Assembly: GCA_902764545.1 (NCBI GenBank)
Contig: CACWWC010000019.1
Coordinates: 1-35,031 of the forward strand
Length of the DNA: 35,031 nt
Direction: 5' to 3'
Source of the DNA: an uncultured Erysipelotrichaceae bacterium
GTDB taxonomy: Bacteria; Bacillota_I; Bacilli_A; RF39; UBA660
Part shown: positions 9,062-16,147 of the stretch, in pieces
Layout of the letters: every line of letters begins with the position of its first letter
Numbering within the stretch: position 1 is the stretch's first letter
The notes under the pieces: generated by a model
The model's database searches: none
Told to the model about the DNA's origin: nothing
The model's input: only the letters and a program-made list of their open reading frames with translations
Position numbers and translations under genes: made by a program

Positions 9062-9517
9062 TTATTTCAATCTTTTTTGTGATTGCTCTTCTAATGAATC
9101 TTTCCAACTTCCAGTAGGCATATATTTTGAAATATCCTTACCAGCACATTTGTCATCAACAAATTGATCATATACTTCTGGACTCATAGATTCAAAATGA
9201 TCATGCCAGAATCTAAACCAAGCATTATATGATTCACTTCTTTCTACATGTTCTGTTGCACTAGGTTCTCTACTAAATTCTACACCAAATCTTCTTGTAG
9301 AATAAACTAAATATTCTAAATTATATTGTGCTTCAATTAATTGAGCCATTGATACATCAGCAGCCCAAGGTTTACCAGCATCATGTTGTGCCCAAAATAT
9401 TGCACCACCTAGATTGTCTATTTTATTCCAAATATCTATTTCGTCTATTTTTTCGATAGATTCAGGATTATCAAAAGTAGTATATAATCCCCACACTTTT
9501 TCTTTCATATTTTCCAT
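9062..9517 (-). CDS. Hypothetical protein, 151 residues
   Basis: Not recognised. A soluble, tryptophan-rich protein (VWGLYTTF, AIFWAQHD, YNAWFRFWHDHFE) with a GSWKDSLEEQ segment near the end and no signal peptide. The tract AAAAGGGGGAT a few bases before ATG 9517 fixes the start; a 27-residue longer reading frame has no such site. It ends at a strong terminator and is probably transcribed alone. Confidence 0.65.
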   Translation of the reverse strand: MENMKEKVWGLYTTFDNPESIEKIDEIDIWNKIDNLGGAIFWAQHDAGKPWAADVSMAQLIEAQYNLEYLVYSTRRFGVEFSREPSATEHVERSESYNAWFRFWHDHFESMSPEVYDQFVDDKCAGKDISKYMPTGSWKDSLEEQSQKRLK

Positions 9518-9622
9518 AACAAAAATCCCCCTTTTAAGAAAATATATTTCCCCTTTCAAGATGTGCTTTATTCTATCATATAATACTATAAATGTCAAAT
9601 CTAACGATGCATTTGATAGTAT

Positions 9623-9895
9623 TTAGTTTTCTTTTATATATTGTTCTAGTTCTGATAGTTTTATCTTTTTACCAAGATTATGAACATAGATTTCATTTGA
9701 ATAATTAAATGCTAGATAGAGTTTATTATTAATAATAATTCTATGTGGTTCAATATAAGTTAAATTAGTATGTTCTATCTTTCTAATGCTACCATTTTCT
9801 ATGATAGGTGTAGTATTGCAAAAATCACATATAACATTTAATCTTGAAACTAAAGATTCATCAATCTCAATTTTTTCTTTAACTATTTTTATCAT
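9623..9895 (-). CDS. Small CxFC protein (intact copy)
   Basis: A 90-residue protein of unknown function. A basic/acidic N-terminal strand (MIKIVKEKIE) and helix lead to VICDFC (Cys23, Cys26), then TTPIIENGSIRKI and a C-terminal half with YLAFNYSNEIYVHNLG. One CxxC pair alone could bind half a zinc site or act in redox or dimerisation; no second pair is seen. ATG 9895 follows GAAAGG by nine bases. It begins about 40 bases after the terminator of tRNA-Thr(GGT), and a truncated sister gene sits in the same position behind the tRNA-like remnant, so the gene seems to travel or duplicate with the tRNA. Confidence 0.6.
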   Translation of the reverse strand: MIKIVKEKIEIDESLVSRLNVICDFCNTTPIIENGSIRKIEHTNLTYIEPHRIIINNKLYLAFNYSNEIYVHNLGKKIKLSELEQYIKEN

Positions 9896-9931
9896 AGACA
9901 CCAACCTTTCTATGATTTTTTCTTATAAAAC

Positions 9932-9958
9932 GAAAAAATCAATCATTTCTGATTGATA
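9932..9958 (-). terminator. Terminator of tRNA-Thr(GGT)
   Basis: An eight-pair stem (TCAATCAT arm region at 9950-9957 with 9938-9945) is followed on the minus strand by TTTTTTCG. Confidence 0.75.
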
Positions 9959-9969
9959 TCTATCTAAAA

Positions 9970-9986
9970 GTTCGAATAGTTCGAAC
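9970..9986 (-). repeat. TTCGAA trailer hairpin, copy 2
   Basis: The 17-base palindrome GTTCGAA-TAG-TTCGAAC lies 11 bases after the CCA of tRNA-Thr(GGT). A related half-copy (TTGAATAGTTCGAA) is near 18998-19011, away from any tRNA. Confidence 0.5.
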
Positions 9987-9997
9987 AGATTCGTCAA

Positions 9998-10071
9998 TGG
10001 TGCCGATAGCGAGAATTGAACTTGCCTCTGATCCTTACCAAGGACCTGTTCTACCACTAAACTATATCGGC
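9998..10071 (-). tRNA. tRNA-Thr (anticodon GGT)
   Basis: Acceptor GCCGATA/TATCGGC with discriminator A and an encoded CCA. D arm GTTT-AGTGGTA-GAAC, anticodon stem GGTCC/GGATC around TTGGTAA (anticodon GGT), T loop TTCAATT. The T stem has one A-C mismatch. It reads ACC codons. Confidence 0.9.
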
Positions 10072-10126
10072 ATAATTTAATTATATTATTATTATTTGAT
10101 TTTTACAATAGAAAAGTAGGTCTACC

Positions 10127-10390
10127 CTACTTCTCTTTTTTTTCGTTTTTAAACGGATGCACAATTTTTTCTTTTATACCTTTTGAAATAATACTCATTA
10201 CTGTATTATATATTTTATCTGATTCTTTGGAATCAATATTTAATTCATCTTGAAATCTAGTTATCATTTTCTCTTTATTTTTTCTTCCAACTGGAAACGT
10301 TTCTTCGATGATTTTGTTTATTGTATTTGCTTCCTTTTCATTCACATTTAATTCTTTTTTTATTTTATTTATTAATTCAGTTTTATTCAT
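10127..10390 (-). CDS. Small two-repeat helical protein, coupled to HAD gene
   Basis: An 87-residue, highly charged, all-helical protein made of two copies of one motif: ELINKIKKELNVNEKEA at about 5-21 and KMITRFQDELNIDSKES at about 41-57, each followed by an Ile-rich helix. The opening MNKTELI recalls HU-family DNA-binding proteins, but the beta arms of HU are absent, so I leave it as unknown. Its ATG overlaps the stop of the HAD gene (ATGAATAA), so translation is coupled. A hairpin at 10110-10137 contains its stop codon and can end the transcript. Confidence 0.6.
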   Translation of the reverse strand: MNKTELINKIKKELNVNEKEANTINKIIEETFPVGRKNKEKMITRFQDELNIDSKESDKIYNTVMSIISKGIKEKIVHPFKNEKKEK

Positions 10391-11132
10391 GCTTTTCTCC
10401 CTTCTCTAGATAATCAATTATCTCTTTATAATCTTTTATAAAATAATCAGTAATTTTATTTATATTCTCTCTTTCATGCTCAGAATATTGATCAAATATA
10501 TTAATGACTTCTATTTTTGCGTTTTTAGCAGCTAATACACCAGTATATGAATCTTCAAAAACTAGACATTTGTCTGGTGTTGTTTTATAATGGCTTAATA
10601 TTTTTTCATATATTTCCGGATTTGGTTTCTTACATCTTACATCTTCTTTACTAACTATGAGATCAAATACTTCATTGAAATTTAGTTTTTCATATATATT
10701 TTTGTTATTATTACAATATGTATTTAATTGATGTCTCGTTGTTACTGTCGCTAAAACAAGAGTGAAACCTCTTTTTTTCAATTTTGATATTAATTTTACT
10801 GCATTTGGCTTAAAGTCAACTTCTCTTTCAAGCATCAGATTTGAGATTTTTCTTCTTTCGTTTAGTATTTCATATTCATCTTTACAATCTAGATTATATT
10901 TTTTTAAGATGTATCTGCAATATTCTAGATAAATATCTTTATTGGCATTACTGCGAATTACATCATCCCTTTCTTTTTGAATAGTATCCACATCTGGGTT
11001 TGATTTTGAATATTTACTAATTAATATTTGATCGGCTTTATTCCATATACCTATTGAATTTATTAATGTTCCATCAAGATCAAAAATTATATATTTCTTA
11101 TTACTCAGGTTTAATTCATTAATGTCTTTCAT
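10383..11132 (-). CDS. HAD-superfamily phosphatase (phosphoglucomutase-like)
   Basis: 249 residues with all four HAD motifs: FDLDGTL (nucleophile Asp18, Asp20), Thr129 in ATVTT, Lys168/169 in KKPNPEIY, and FEDSYTG (Glu193-Asp194). A helical cap lies between the first two motifs, as in subfamily I enzymes that act on sugar phosphates or nucleotides. The substrate cannot be told. AGAGGC precedes ATG 11132 and a TATGATAAAAT sequence about 40 bases upstream could be its -10 region. It forms a two-gene unit with the overlapping 87-residue protein. Confidence 0.85.
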   Translation of the reverse strand: MKDINELNLSNKKYIIFDLDGTLINSIGIWNKADQILISKYSKSNPDVDTIQKERDDVIRSNANKDIYLEYCRYILKKYNLDCKDEYEILNERRKISNLMLEREVDFKPNAVKLISKLKKRGFTLVLATVTTRHQLNTYCNNNKNIYEKLNFNEVFDLIVSKEDVRCKKPNPEIYEKILSHYKTTPDKCLVFEDSYTGVLAAKNAKIEVINIFDQYSEHERENINKITDYFIKDYKEIIDYLEKGEKHE

Positions 11133-11200
11133 TTTGCCTCTTTTTCCTAACTTTATTTATATTTATTTTATCATATTTTGATTCTTTTATTAATAAATTT

Positions 11201-12256
11201 TCAATAACATATTTTTTTTATTATTTTTATATAAATATCAACTGTCTCCATTAATGATGTTTTTGTAATATATTCGTCTATTTCATGGGCAGTGATTGGA
11301 CCTGGCCCTAAAATTAACCTATTATTATCTAGAAAGCTTGCTTCACTGACTCCAAAAAATGGTTTTCTTTTTTTATTTGCGACCTTTTCATAATAATTTA
11401 TAATGCTATCTTCATTGTAGAATGGCACTATTTCATTTTTTATTTTATATTCGACTTTATTATATTTTTTTGATAACTTTTCTATATATTTTTTTATATA
11501 ATTGATATCTTCTTTATTTTTAGTAATTCTAAATCCTAATAAAACCTTTGTGTAATCAGATGTTGTGCAAATATTTGTACCTCCTTTTATGACTCCAATA
11601 TTTATTGTATTATATGGCACTTCAAATATATCACATTTTTCTTTTTTAAATTTATTTTCTAATTTTAATAAGTCTGATAAAAATTTTATGGAGTTTTCGT
11701 TACTTGACTCATTAACTATTGGCGTACTGGAGTGTACTGCTATACCTCTAAAAATTAATTCATACTCTAATAACCCTTTCGAGCCAATACATGGATAATT
11801 ATCTGTTGGTTCTGCTATTATGCTATACTTACAGAAATCGATATTTTTGTTTACCAATTCTTTGATTCCTCTAAAATCAAGTTCTTCGTCATAGGTTAAG
11901 CATATTCTTATTCCGTTTCTCACCCTTTTTAGATCTATTTTTGATAGGGAATATAGAAACGCCGCAATTCCACCCTTCATATCTGAGGTGCCCCGACCTA
12001 TTAATTTATCTTGTTTTTTGGTTAGCTGAAATGGTGGATAATTCCAGTTACTAGTTACTGATACAACATCTGTGTGACCTATAAAAGATAAAATTGGATT
12101 CTTTCCTATACTCATTACTAAACATTTTGTTTTATATTCTGTTATAAAACCAAGTTTTTTTAAATAATCTTCTATGTAATCTATTATTTTTTTATTATCT
12201 TTATCTTTAACTGTATTAATTTCAACTAAATTACTTAATATATCTTCTATTTTCAT
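11201..12256 (-). CDS. M20-family deacylase/peptidase (ArgE/DapE-like)
   Basis: 351 residues with the five metal ligands of the di-zinc M20 family in order: His61 and Asp63 (GHTDVV), Asp92 (GRGTSDMKGG), catalytic Glu124 and ligand Glu125 (TYDEE), Glu149 (AEPT) and a C-terminal His in GPGPITAHEIDE. The lid-domain His is in AVHSSTP. The family removes N-acyl groups or cleaves dipeptides: acetylornithine deacetylase, succinyl-diaminopimelate desuccinylase, carnosinases. No arginine or lysine pathway genes are adjacent, so amino-acid or peptide scavenging is as likely. GAGAGGA precedes the ATG. The upstream region looks like an attenuator with a leader peptide, implying control by an amino acid. 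Confidence 0.85.
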   Translation of the reverse strand: MKIEDILSNLVEINTVKDKDNKKIIDYIEDYLKKLGFITEYKTKCLVMSIGKNPILSFIGHTDVVSVTSNWNYPPFQLTKKQDKLIGRGTSDMKGGIAAFLYSLSKIDLKRVRNGIRICLTYDEELDFRGIKELVNKNIDFCKYSIIAEPTDNYPCIGSKGLLEYELIFRGIAVHSSTPIVNESSNENSIKFLSDLLKLENKFKKEKCDIFEVPYNTINIGVIKGGTNICTTSDYTKVLLGFRITKNKEDINYIKKYIEKLSKKYNKVEYKIKNEIVPFYNEDSIINYYEKVANKKRKPFFGVSEASFLDNNRLILGPGPITAHEIDEYITKTSLMETVDIYIKIIKKICY

Positions 12257-12286
12257 ATTTTTTCCTCTCTTTTATTTATTATTTCA

Positions 12287-12320
12287 AATAAAAAGCTATA
12301 CAATGATACTTGTATAGCTT
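12287..12320 (-). terminator. Leader terminator before the M20 gene
   Basis: An 11-pair stem, minus strand AAGCTATACAA (12320-12310) with TTGTATAGCTT (12303-12293), loop of six, followed by TTTATTT. It lies about 30 bases before the M20 start, after a leader peptide, so it would act on the leader transcript. Its left arm can instead pair with 12334-12345 (CTTGTAT with ATACAAG, extended by AGC/GCT across a two-base bulge). Confidence 0.75.
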
Positions 12321-12333
12321 CAATTATTAATTA

Positions 12334-12397
12334 GCTAGATACAAGCACCATAAATAGCACTTGTACCTACAACATTTAATGTCGTATTAACAAGTGC
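12334..12397 (-). promoter_or_regulatory. Competing hairpin segments of an attenuator
   Basis: Three segments on the minus strand can pair in alternative ways. Segment 1 is GCACTTGT (12397-12390), inside the leader peptide gene. Segment 2 is around ACAAGTGC (12364-12357), complementary to segment 1 over eight bases. Segment 3 is GGTGCTTGTATCTAGC (12349-12334), which pairs with segment 2 and its flank over 13 positions with three G-T pairs. Segment 3 also pairs with the left arm of the terminator. Pairing 1:2 frees 3 to block the terminator; pairing 2:3 lets the terminator form. Confidence 0.7.
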
Positions 12398-12444
12398 AGA
12401 ATATTATTATGATGCATGTTATTTATTTTGATAATTCTATACAT
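12376..12444 (-). CDS. 22-residue leader peptide of the M20 gene
   Basis: ATG 12444 follows a long Shine-Dalgarno GAGGAGAGG by four bases, stronger than that of most real genes here. The peptide has 22 codons and ends with TAA at 12376-12378. It contains His at codons 11, 12, 17 and 22, Asn at 8, 9, 13 and 14, and five Ile. The tandem His codons lie just before attenuator segment 1: a ribosome halted there would reach to about 12399, leaving segment 1 (12397-12390) free, while one that finishes would cover part of it. This fits a starvation sensor, best for histidine; asparagine or isoleucine are less well placed. Confidence 0.65.
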   Translation of the reverse strand: MYRIIKINNMHHNNILHLLIRH

Positions 12445-12463
12445 AATACCTCTCCTCAACTAA

Positions 12464-12492
12464 AGTTTATCAAATTAGGCAAAAAAAGACAA
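12464..12492 (-). promoter_or_regulatory. Probable promoter of the M20 leader
   Basis: TTGTCT (-35, 12492-12487) and TAAACT (-10, 12469-12464) with a 17-base spacer on the minus strand, just before the leader peptide's ribosome-binding site. The start of transcription would fall very close to that site, so the exact boxes are uncertain. Confidence 0.45.
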
Positions 12493-12499
12493 TGATTAA

Positions 12500-12898
12500 T
12501 TATTTTGATTTCGGAGCATTGATTTCTCTATTTTTTTGAACTTCTTCATAAAACCAGATTTCATCTGCAGAACTATTACTTTCGATTTCTATTAGAATGT
12601 TGTCACTTATGGTTGGGTAAAGTGACCAGCCCATTCCAAATGTATGTTTTGAACCATATGAGAAAAGTGATGAAAATTCAGTTTTAAGCAATTCATATAA
12701 TGTTTTTAAACTATTCTCATCTGTCATTTTAATATTTCCAACATCTTCTCTTACTCCATGATTAATTTTTCCATAATGTATATAGTCGTTTTCTCTTGTT
12801 ATATATAATATTGATATTTCGTCTGCTTCAACTCTTGATTTTATGTATTTTAAAAATGCTTCATACTCTTGTTTTAGTGCATTTATATTATTTTGCAT
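12500..12898 (-). CDS. Hypothetical protein, 132 residues
   Basis: Not recognised. A helical N-terminus (NINALKQEYEAFLKYIKSR) is followed by strands and a Gly/Trp-rich turn (SKHTFGMGWSLYPTISDN) and an acidic segment ending near DEIWFYEEV. No signal peptide or membrane segment. AAGAGGTAG before ATG 12898 supports the start. It is divergent from the peptidase gene at 13066 and followed by the M20 leader with no terminator between, so some read-through into the leader is possible. Confidence 0.6.
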   Translation of the reverse strand: MQNNINALKQEYEAFLKYIKSRVEADEISILYITRENDYIHYGKINHGVREDVGNIKMTDENSLKTLYELLKTEFSSLFSYGSKHTFGMGWSLYPTISDNILIEIESNSSADEIWFYEEVQKNREINAPKSK

Positions 12899-12980
12899 AT
12901 TACTACCTCTTTTCTACAATTTTTGATTTCAAGTTCATTATAACTATTAATTCTATGAAAAACAATAATTATATCTCAAA

Positions 12981-13028
12981 TTGACGATATTGACATTTTA
13001 TGTTACAATATGCCTCATATATATGAGG
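12981..13028 (+). promoter_or_regulatory. Promoter with palindromic operator candidate
   Basis: TTGACG (12981-12986), a 17-base spacer and TACAAT (13004-13009) form a good sigma-A type promoter. A perfect 16-base palindrome, CCTCATAT-ATATGAGG (13013-13028), covers the expected transcription start, an ideal place for a repressor. It could also form a hairpin at the 5' end of the mRNA. Confidence 0.6.
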
Positions 13029-13065
13029 TAGGGCTTTTATTATTAATGACTATGAGGTGAATAAT

Positions 13066-13899
13066 ATGTCAAATATATGTTTAGATGGTGAAAAAGCTGT
13101 TATGTTAAGGAGTTATATGAATGACATTAGAATAAGGGGAATGAATAGTGACAATGTATCTGGAATAGTTAATGAATTATCACCCCGTGATATTGATGGT
13201 AAACTATTAATAGGTTGTGGTATTAATGAAAGGTTTGGGGCAACTGCACAGTTTGATTTTTCTACTAGAAGCATTTCTCTATCATTAAAGAAACTCGGAA
13301 AGTGGCTGGATACTAACCTAGATGATTTTATTAAAGTGTACAATATTAAGGATTTTGATACCTTCAGAGCTTATCTCTTTATGTTTGTCATTGGGCATGA
13401 AATTGAACACTCTTACCAATACCTTATGAGTACTGATATTATAGAGGCACCTAATAATTTTTTAAAAAATGCATATAAGGGTATATTTGATATATTAAAA
13501 AGTGAGGATTATATAATTCCAAGGCCTATCACTCAAACTAGGAGAATAATCTCTGTTTTACTATATAAATTTAAGGAAGACCAATATTTATTAGAAAGAA
13601 ATGCTAATATTGAGGGAGCTGATTTTGTTAGTCAACTTGCTTTATACAATAATAGAGAAGATATTTTTGAAATATTTGATAATGTTAAAAAATTAATGAT
13701 GAAGTTGGGATATATTAATAGTAATATCGGTTCTATCGAGGAAACATATAGAAAGACTCTTATGTATAGAAAATATAAAAAAATATATGAAGATTTAGAA
13801 ATAAGTGATGATGAGAGAATTAGATTTGGCTTTAATATTTCTGATGAAACCAGAAATAAATTATTATCTAAAAATAGAATTAATAAAAAGCTCCCATGA
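13066..13899 (+). CDS. HExxH zinc metallopeptidase-like protein
   Basis: 277 residues with MFVIGHEIEHSYQYL: HEIEH at 111-115 is a zinc-peptidase motif inside a helix, and LERNANIEGADF about 62-75 residues later offers the third ligand (Glu177 or Glu184). No signal peptide or membrane segment is seen, so an intracellular peptidase is likely. The family is not one I can name, and its substrate is unknown. ATG 13066 is preferred over GTG 13057 because GAGGTGA, which includes that GTG, is correctly spaced before the ATG. It has its own promoter with a palindrome over the start site, and its stop codon lies inside the terminator hairpin. Confidence 0.65.
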   Translation: MSNICLDGEKAVMLRSYMNDIRIRGMNSDNVSGIVNELSPRDIDGKLLIGCGINERFGATAQFDFSTRSISLSLKKLGKWLDTNLDDFIKVYNIKDFDTFRAYLFMFVIGHEIEHSYQYLMSTDIIEAPNNFLKNAYKGIFDILKSEDYIIPRPITQTRRIISVLLYKFKEDQYLLERNANIEGADFVSQLALYNNREDIFEIFDNVKKLMMKLGYINSNIGSIEETYRKTLMYRKYKKIYEDLEISDDERIRFGFNISDETRNKLLSKNRINKKLP

Positions 13900-13910
13900 G
13901 CTTTTTTATA
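13885..13910. terminator. Bidirectional terminator between convergent genes
   Basis: A stem AAAAAGCTC/GAGCTTTTT with a four-base loop CCAT and T-runs on both strands. It contains the stop codon of the peptidase gene and touches the stop of the convergent gene. Confidence 0.85.
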
Positions 13911-14448
13911 TTGATTTAATAAATTGTTTGTAATCTTCTCTTATATTTGAATTATCAATTATACTGATATAGTTTCCTTTAATGTATTCTTGATATTCAG
14001 GTGAATATTTTCTTTTTTTATCAAAAGATAAATCATTGTATTTAACTATTTTGTTAACTATATTACCACTACCTAGTAAATTATATGGAATTGCATATTC
14101 TAGTACTGGTATATTATTTGGGTTATCTGGGTATATGCCAAATCCTTCACATTCTTTTAGTAATTCATCGGATACGTCATAATATGCAATATAGTCTCTA
14201 CCATCCCATCCTAATGATGAATTATTTCGTATGTATGCAATAGCATCTTCAATAAAATGGAAGAAATGTACATACCTGATATTTTCTTTATAGTTATGTG
14301 TATTAATTCCATCATTATAACTTTTTTTAGGTGGACTTATTTTTGAATTTAAATAGTCTTCTACCTCATTTCTTCTATCATTATTTATATCGTATTCATA
14401 AATGTTTCTTAAATGTCTATATATTAACAAATTATATTTTCCTCTCAT
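13906..14448 (-). CDS. Hypothetical protein, 180 residues
   Basis: Not recognised. Rich in Tyr and Asn, with a HFFHFIEDAIAYI helix, a SSLGWDGRDYIAYYDV segment, and GIYPDNPNNIPVLEYAIP; no signal peptide. An extended -10 box (TGGTATAAT, about 14460-14468) ends only about 12 bases before ATG 14448, leaving almost no leader. The codons after it, AGA-GGA, would form a ribosome-binding site for a TTG at 14430. So translation may start at the ATG on a nearly leaderless mRNA, or at the TTG six codons later. Confidence 0.55.
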   Translation of the reverse strand: MRGKYNLLIYRHLRNIYEYDINNDRRNEVEDYLNSKISPPKKSYNDGINTHNYKENIRYVHFFHFIEDAIAYIRNNSSLGWDGRDYIAYYDVSDELLKECEGFGIYPDNPNNIPVLEYAIPYNLLGSGNIVNKIVKYNDLSFDKKRKYSPEYQEYIKGNYISIIDNSNIREDYKQFIKSI

Positions 14449-14539
14449 TAATTTTTTTTATTATACCACACTACTAAATATTGTTTGACATTTTTTTTAT
14501 TTTTGTTATTATAGTGTATAATTTTAAAGGAGGATTTAT

Positions 14540-16108
14540 ATGAATTTAATGTCACAAGCGATGGAGAATATTTATAATTATGGAAATACAACGTTGAATT
14601 TATTGAATGATCCTAAGTGGAATATATCTTTTTATGTTGGTAATAATGGCAAGTTGACTATTAAAGCTCAAATAAATGATGATTATGATGATTATGTGTG
14701 TGATGAATTAGATTCTTGTGAAGGAATAACATACATTTCATTATTGGCATATTATTCTGTTAATGCTTTTGCAAGAAAAAAGGATTTGGTGTATTTAACA
14801 AGTGATAGGAATAAAAATGACAATAGTAAATTAAATATTGTTGCTGTCAATGATTTATATAATCAACTTCAGCCATTAATTTCTACGAAAAGAGATAATA
14901 TTGAATTTTTAGTGAAAAATAATTGTACGTATGAATCTTTTGCAAATATGTCACAATATAGACCTAATTCTAAAATGTTAGATATTCAAGATTTAATGAA
15001 ATCGATAGTTGATAAATTTTATAATTTTTCTGAAACGTTGAAACTAGCAATTAAACTGTTCAACCAAGTTGGCGAAGGTCAGGCTGATGAAGCACATGAT
15101 GCATTTTGTAAATGGAATAATCTTTTAAATTATTTATATTTGCAACAGTTTTCTGATGATTCAATAAATCCGCTAAGTAAAATTAATTTGGATTATGAAA
15201 TCTTAACTGAAAAAGAATTTGATATCGATTCTGCAGTTAATGTGGAAGAAGAAATTGAAAATTTAGAAATAGCACTTTTAACACCTAACAAGTCCGCTAT
15301 TTTAGTGGGCCCTCCCGGTGTTGGTAAAACAGCTATTATATATGAACTTGCACGTAGAATAAAAACTGGTAATGTCCCTTTGGGGCTAAGAAATAAAAAA
15401 ATATTAAAAATTAATACATCTTCAATTATCAAAGGATGCAGTTTGCAGGGACAACTTGAATATAAAGTTGAAGCGATTATGAGATATTTGATTGATAATC
15501 CTGATACCATTTTATTCATTGATGAAATCCACACAGTGATTGGTGCTGGTGCTGGTGTTAAAGATAATCTGGATATTGCTAATATGATTAAACCTTATAT
15601 AGACAGGGGTCAGATAAAAATTATTGGTGCAACCACTGATGAAGAATATGATAAATATGTAAAAAGCGATAAGGCTTTTAATAGAAGATTTATAAGAGTT
15701 CCTGTAACCGAACCTGTTGATATTGCTTTATATGAGATACTTGATAAAATTATTAAGAATTTGGAAAAAAGTACTAAAGTAAAATGGACTTTTAGCCGTG
15801 TTGAGTCAGATTTTATTATTAAAAGCATTATTGAATGTACTCGTGAAAAAAACCGTGTTTATAATGATAAGAGATACAATCCAGATATTTCTATTACAAT
15901 TTTAGAGAAATCTTTTGCACTTGCTCTTCTTAGAAATCATAATACATTATCTTTTGAAAATATTTCTGAGGCAATTTTAAAAAGTGAGTTTTTATATGAA
16001 TCAGTAAGAAAAAATTTTGCTAAAAAGATAATATCTCAATCTAATGCAAGTATTGGCAATCAAGATGGTAATGGTGTGTGTAAAATAATTAAATTCCCTA
16101 GAGGATAG
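14540..16108 (+). CDS. Single-ring AAA+ ATPase like the first ring of ClpB/ClpC
   Basis: 522 residues. The AAA+ module (about 225-490) resembles the D1 ring of Clp unfoldases: Walker A GPPGVGKT at 257-264, then ELARRIKTGNVP, Walker B ILFIDEIH at 324-331 with HTVIGAGAG after it, sensor GATTDEEY at 363-370 and arginine finger FNRRF at 380-384. The Clp N-domain, middle domain and second ring are missing, replaced by an unknown 220-residue N-terminus. The pore loop, KYRGEFE in ClpB, reads SLQGQLE here, so the aromatic residue that grips substrate is gone; it may act as a remodeller or switch rather than a threading unfoldase. AAAGGAGG precedes the ATG and TTGACA (14485-14490) marks the promoter. 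Confidence 0.8.
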   Translation: MNLMSQAMENIYNYGNTTLNLLNDPKWNISFYVGNNGKLTIKAQINDDYDDYVCDELDSCEGITYISLLAYYSVNAFARKKDLVYLTSDRNKNDNSKLNIVAVNDLYNQLQPLISTKRDNIEFLVKNNCTYESFANMSQYRPNSKMLDIQDLMKSIVDKFYNFSETLKLAIKLFNQVGEGQADEAHDAFCKWNNLLNYLYLQQFSDDSINPLSKINLDYEILTEKEFDIDSAVNVEEEIENLEIALLTPNKSAILVGPPGVGKTAIIYELARRIKTGNVPLGLRNKKILKINTSSIIKGCSLQGQLEYKVEAIMRYLIDNPDTILFIDEIHTVIGAGAGVKDNLDIANMIKPYIDRGQIKIIGATTDEEYDKYVKSDKAFNRRFIRVPVTEPVDIALYEILDKIIKNLEKSTKVKWTFSRVESDFIIKSIIECTREKNRVYNDKRYNPDISITILEKSFALALLRNHNTLSFENISEAILKSEFLYESVRKNFAKKIISQSNASIGNQDGNGVCKIIKFPRG

Positions 16109-16109
16109 T

Positions 16110-16138
16110 AAAAGGCGATGTATACGATCGCCTTTTTT
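16110..16138. terminator. Terminator after the AAA+ gene
   Basis: AAAGGCGAT (16111-16119) pairs with ATCGCCTTT (16127-16135), loop of seven, then TTTT. A-run on the other side makes it usable for the convergent gene too. Confidence 0.85.
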
Positions 16139-16147
16139 ATTGAACAA

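Noticed and set aside
10127..10390. HU-type DNA-binding protein
   Set aside because: Only the first seven residues resemble HU; the beta-arm region is absent and the chain is a helical repeat.
12287..12492. T-box riboswitch upstream of the M20 gene
   Set aside because: No T-box core (UGGNACCGCG-like) or specifier loop is visible; the leader frame with a strong ribosome-binding site and four pairing segments explains the region better.
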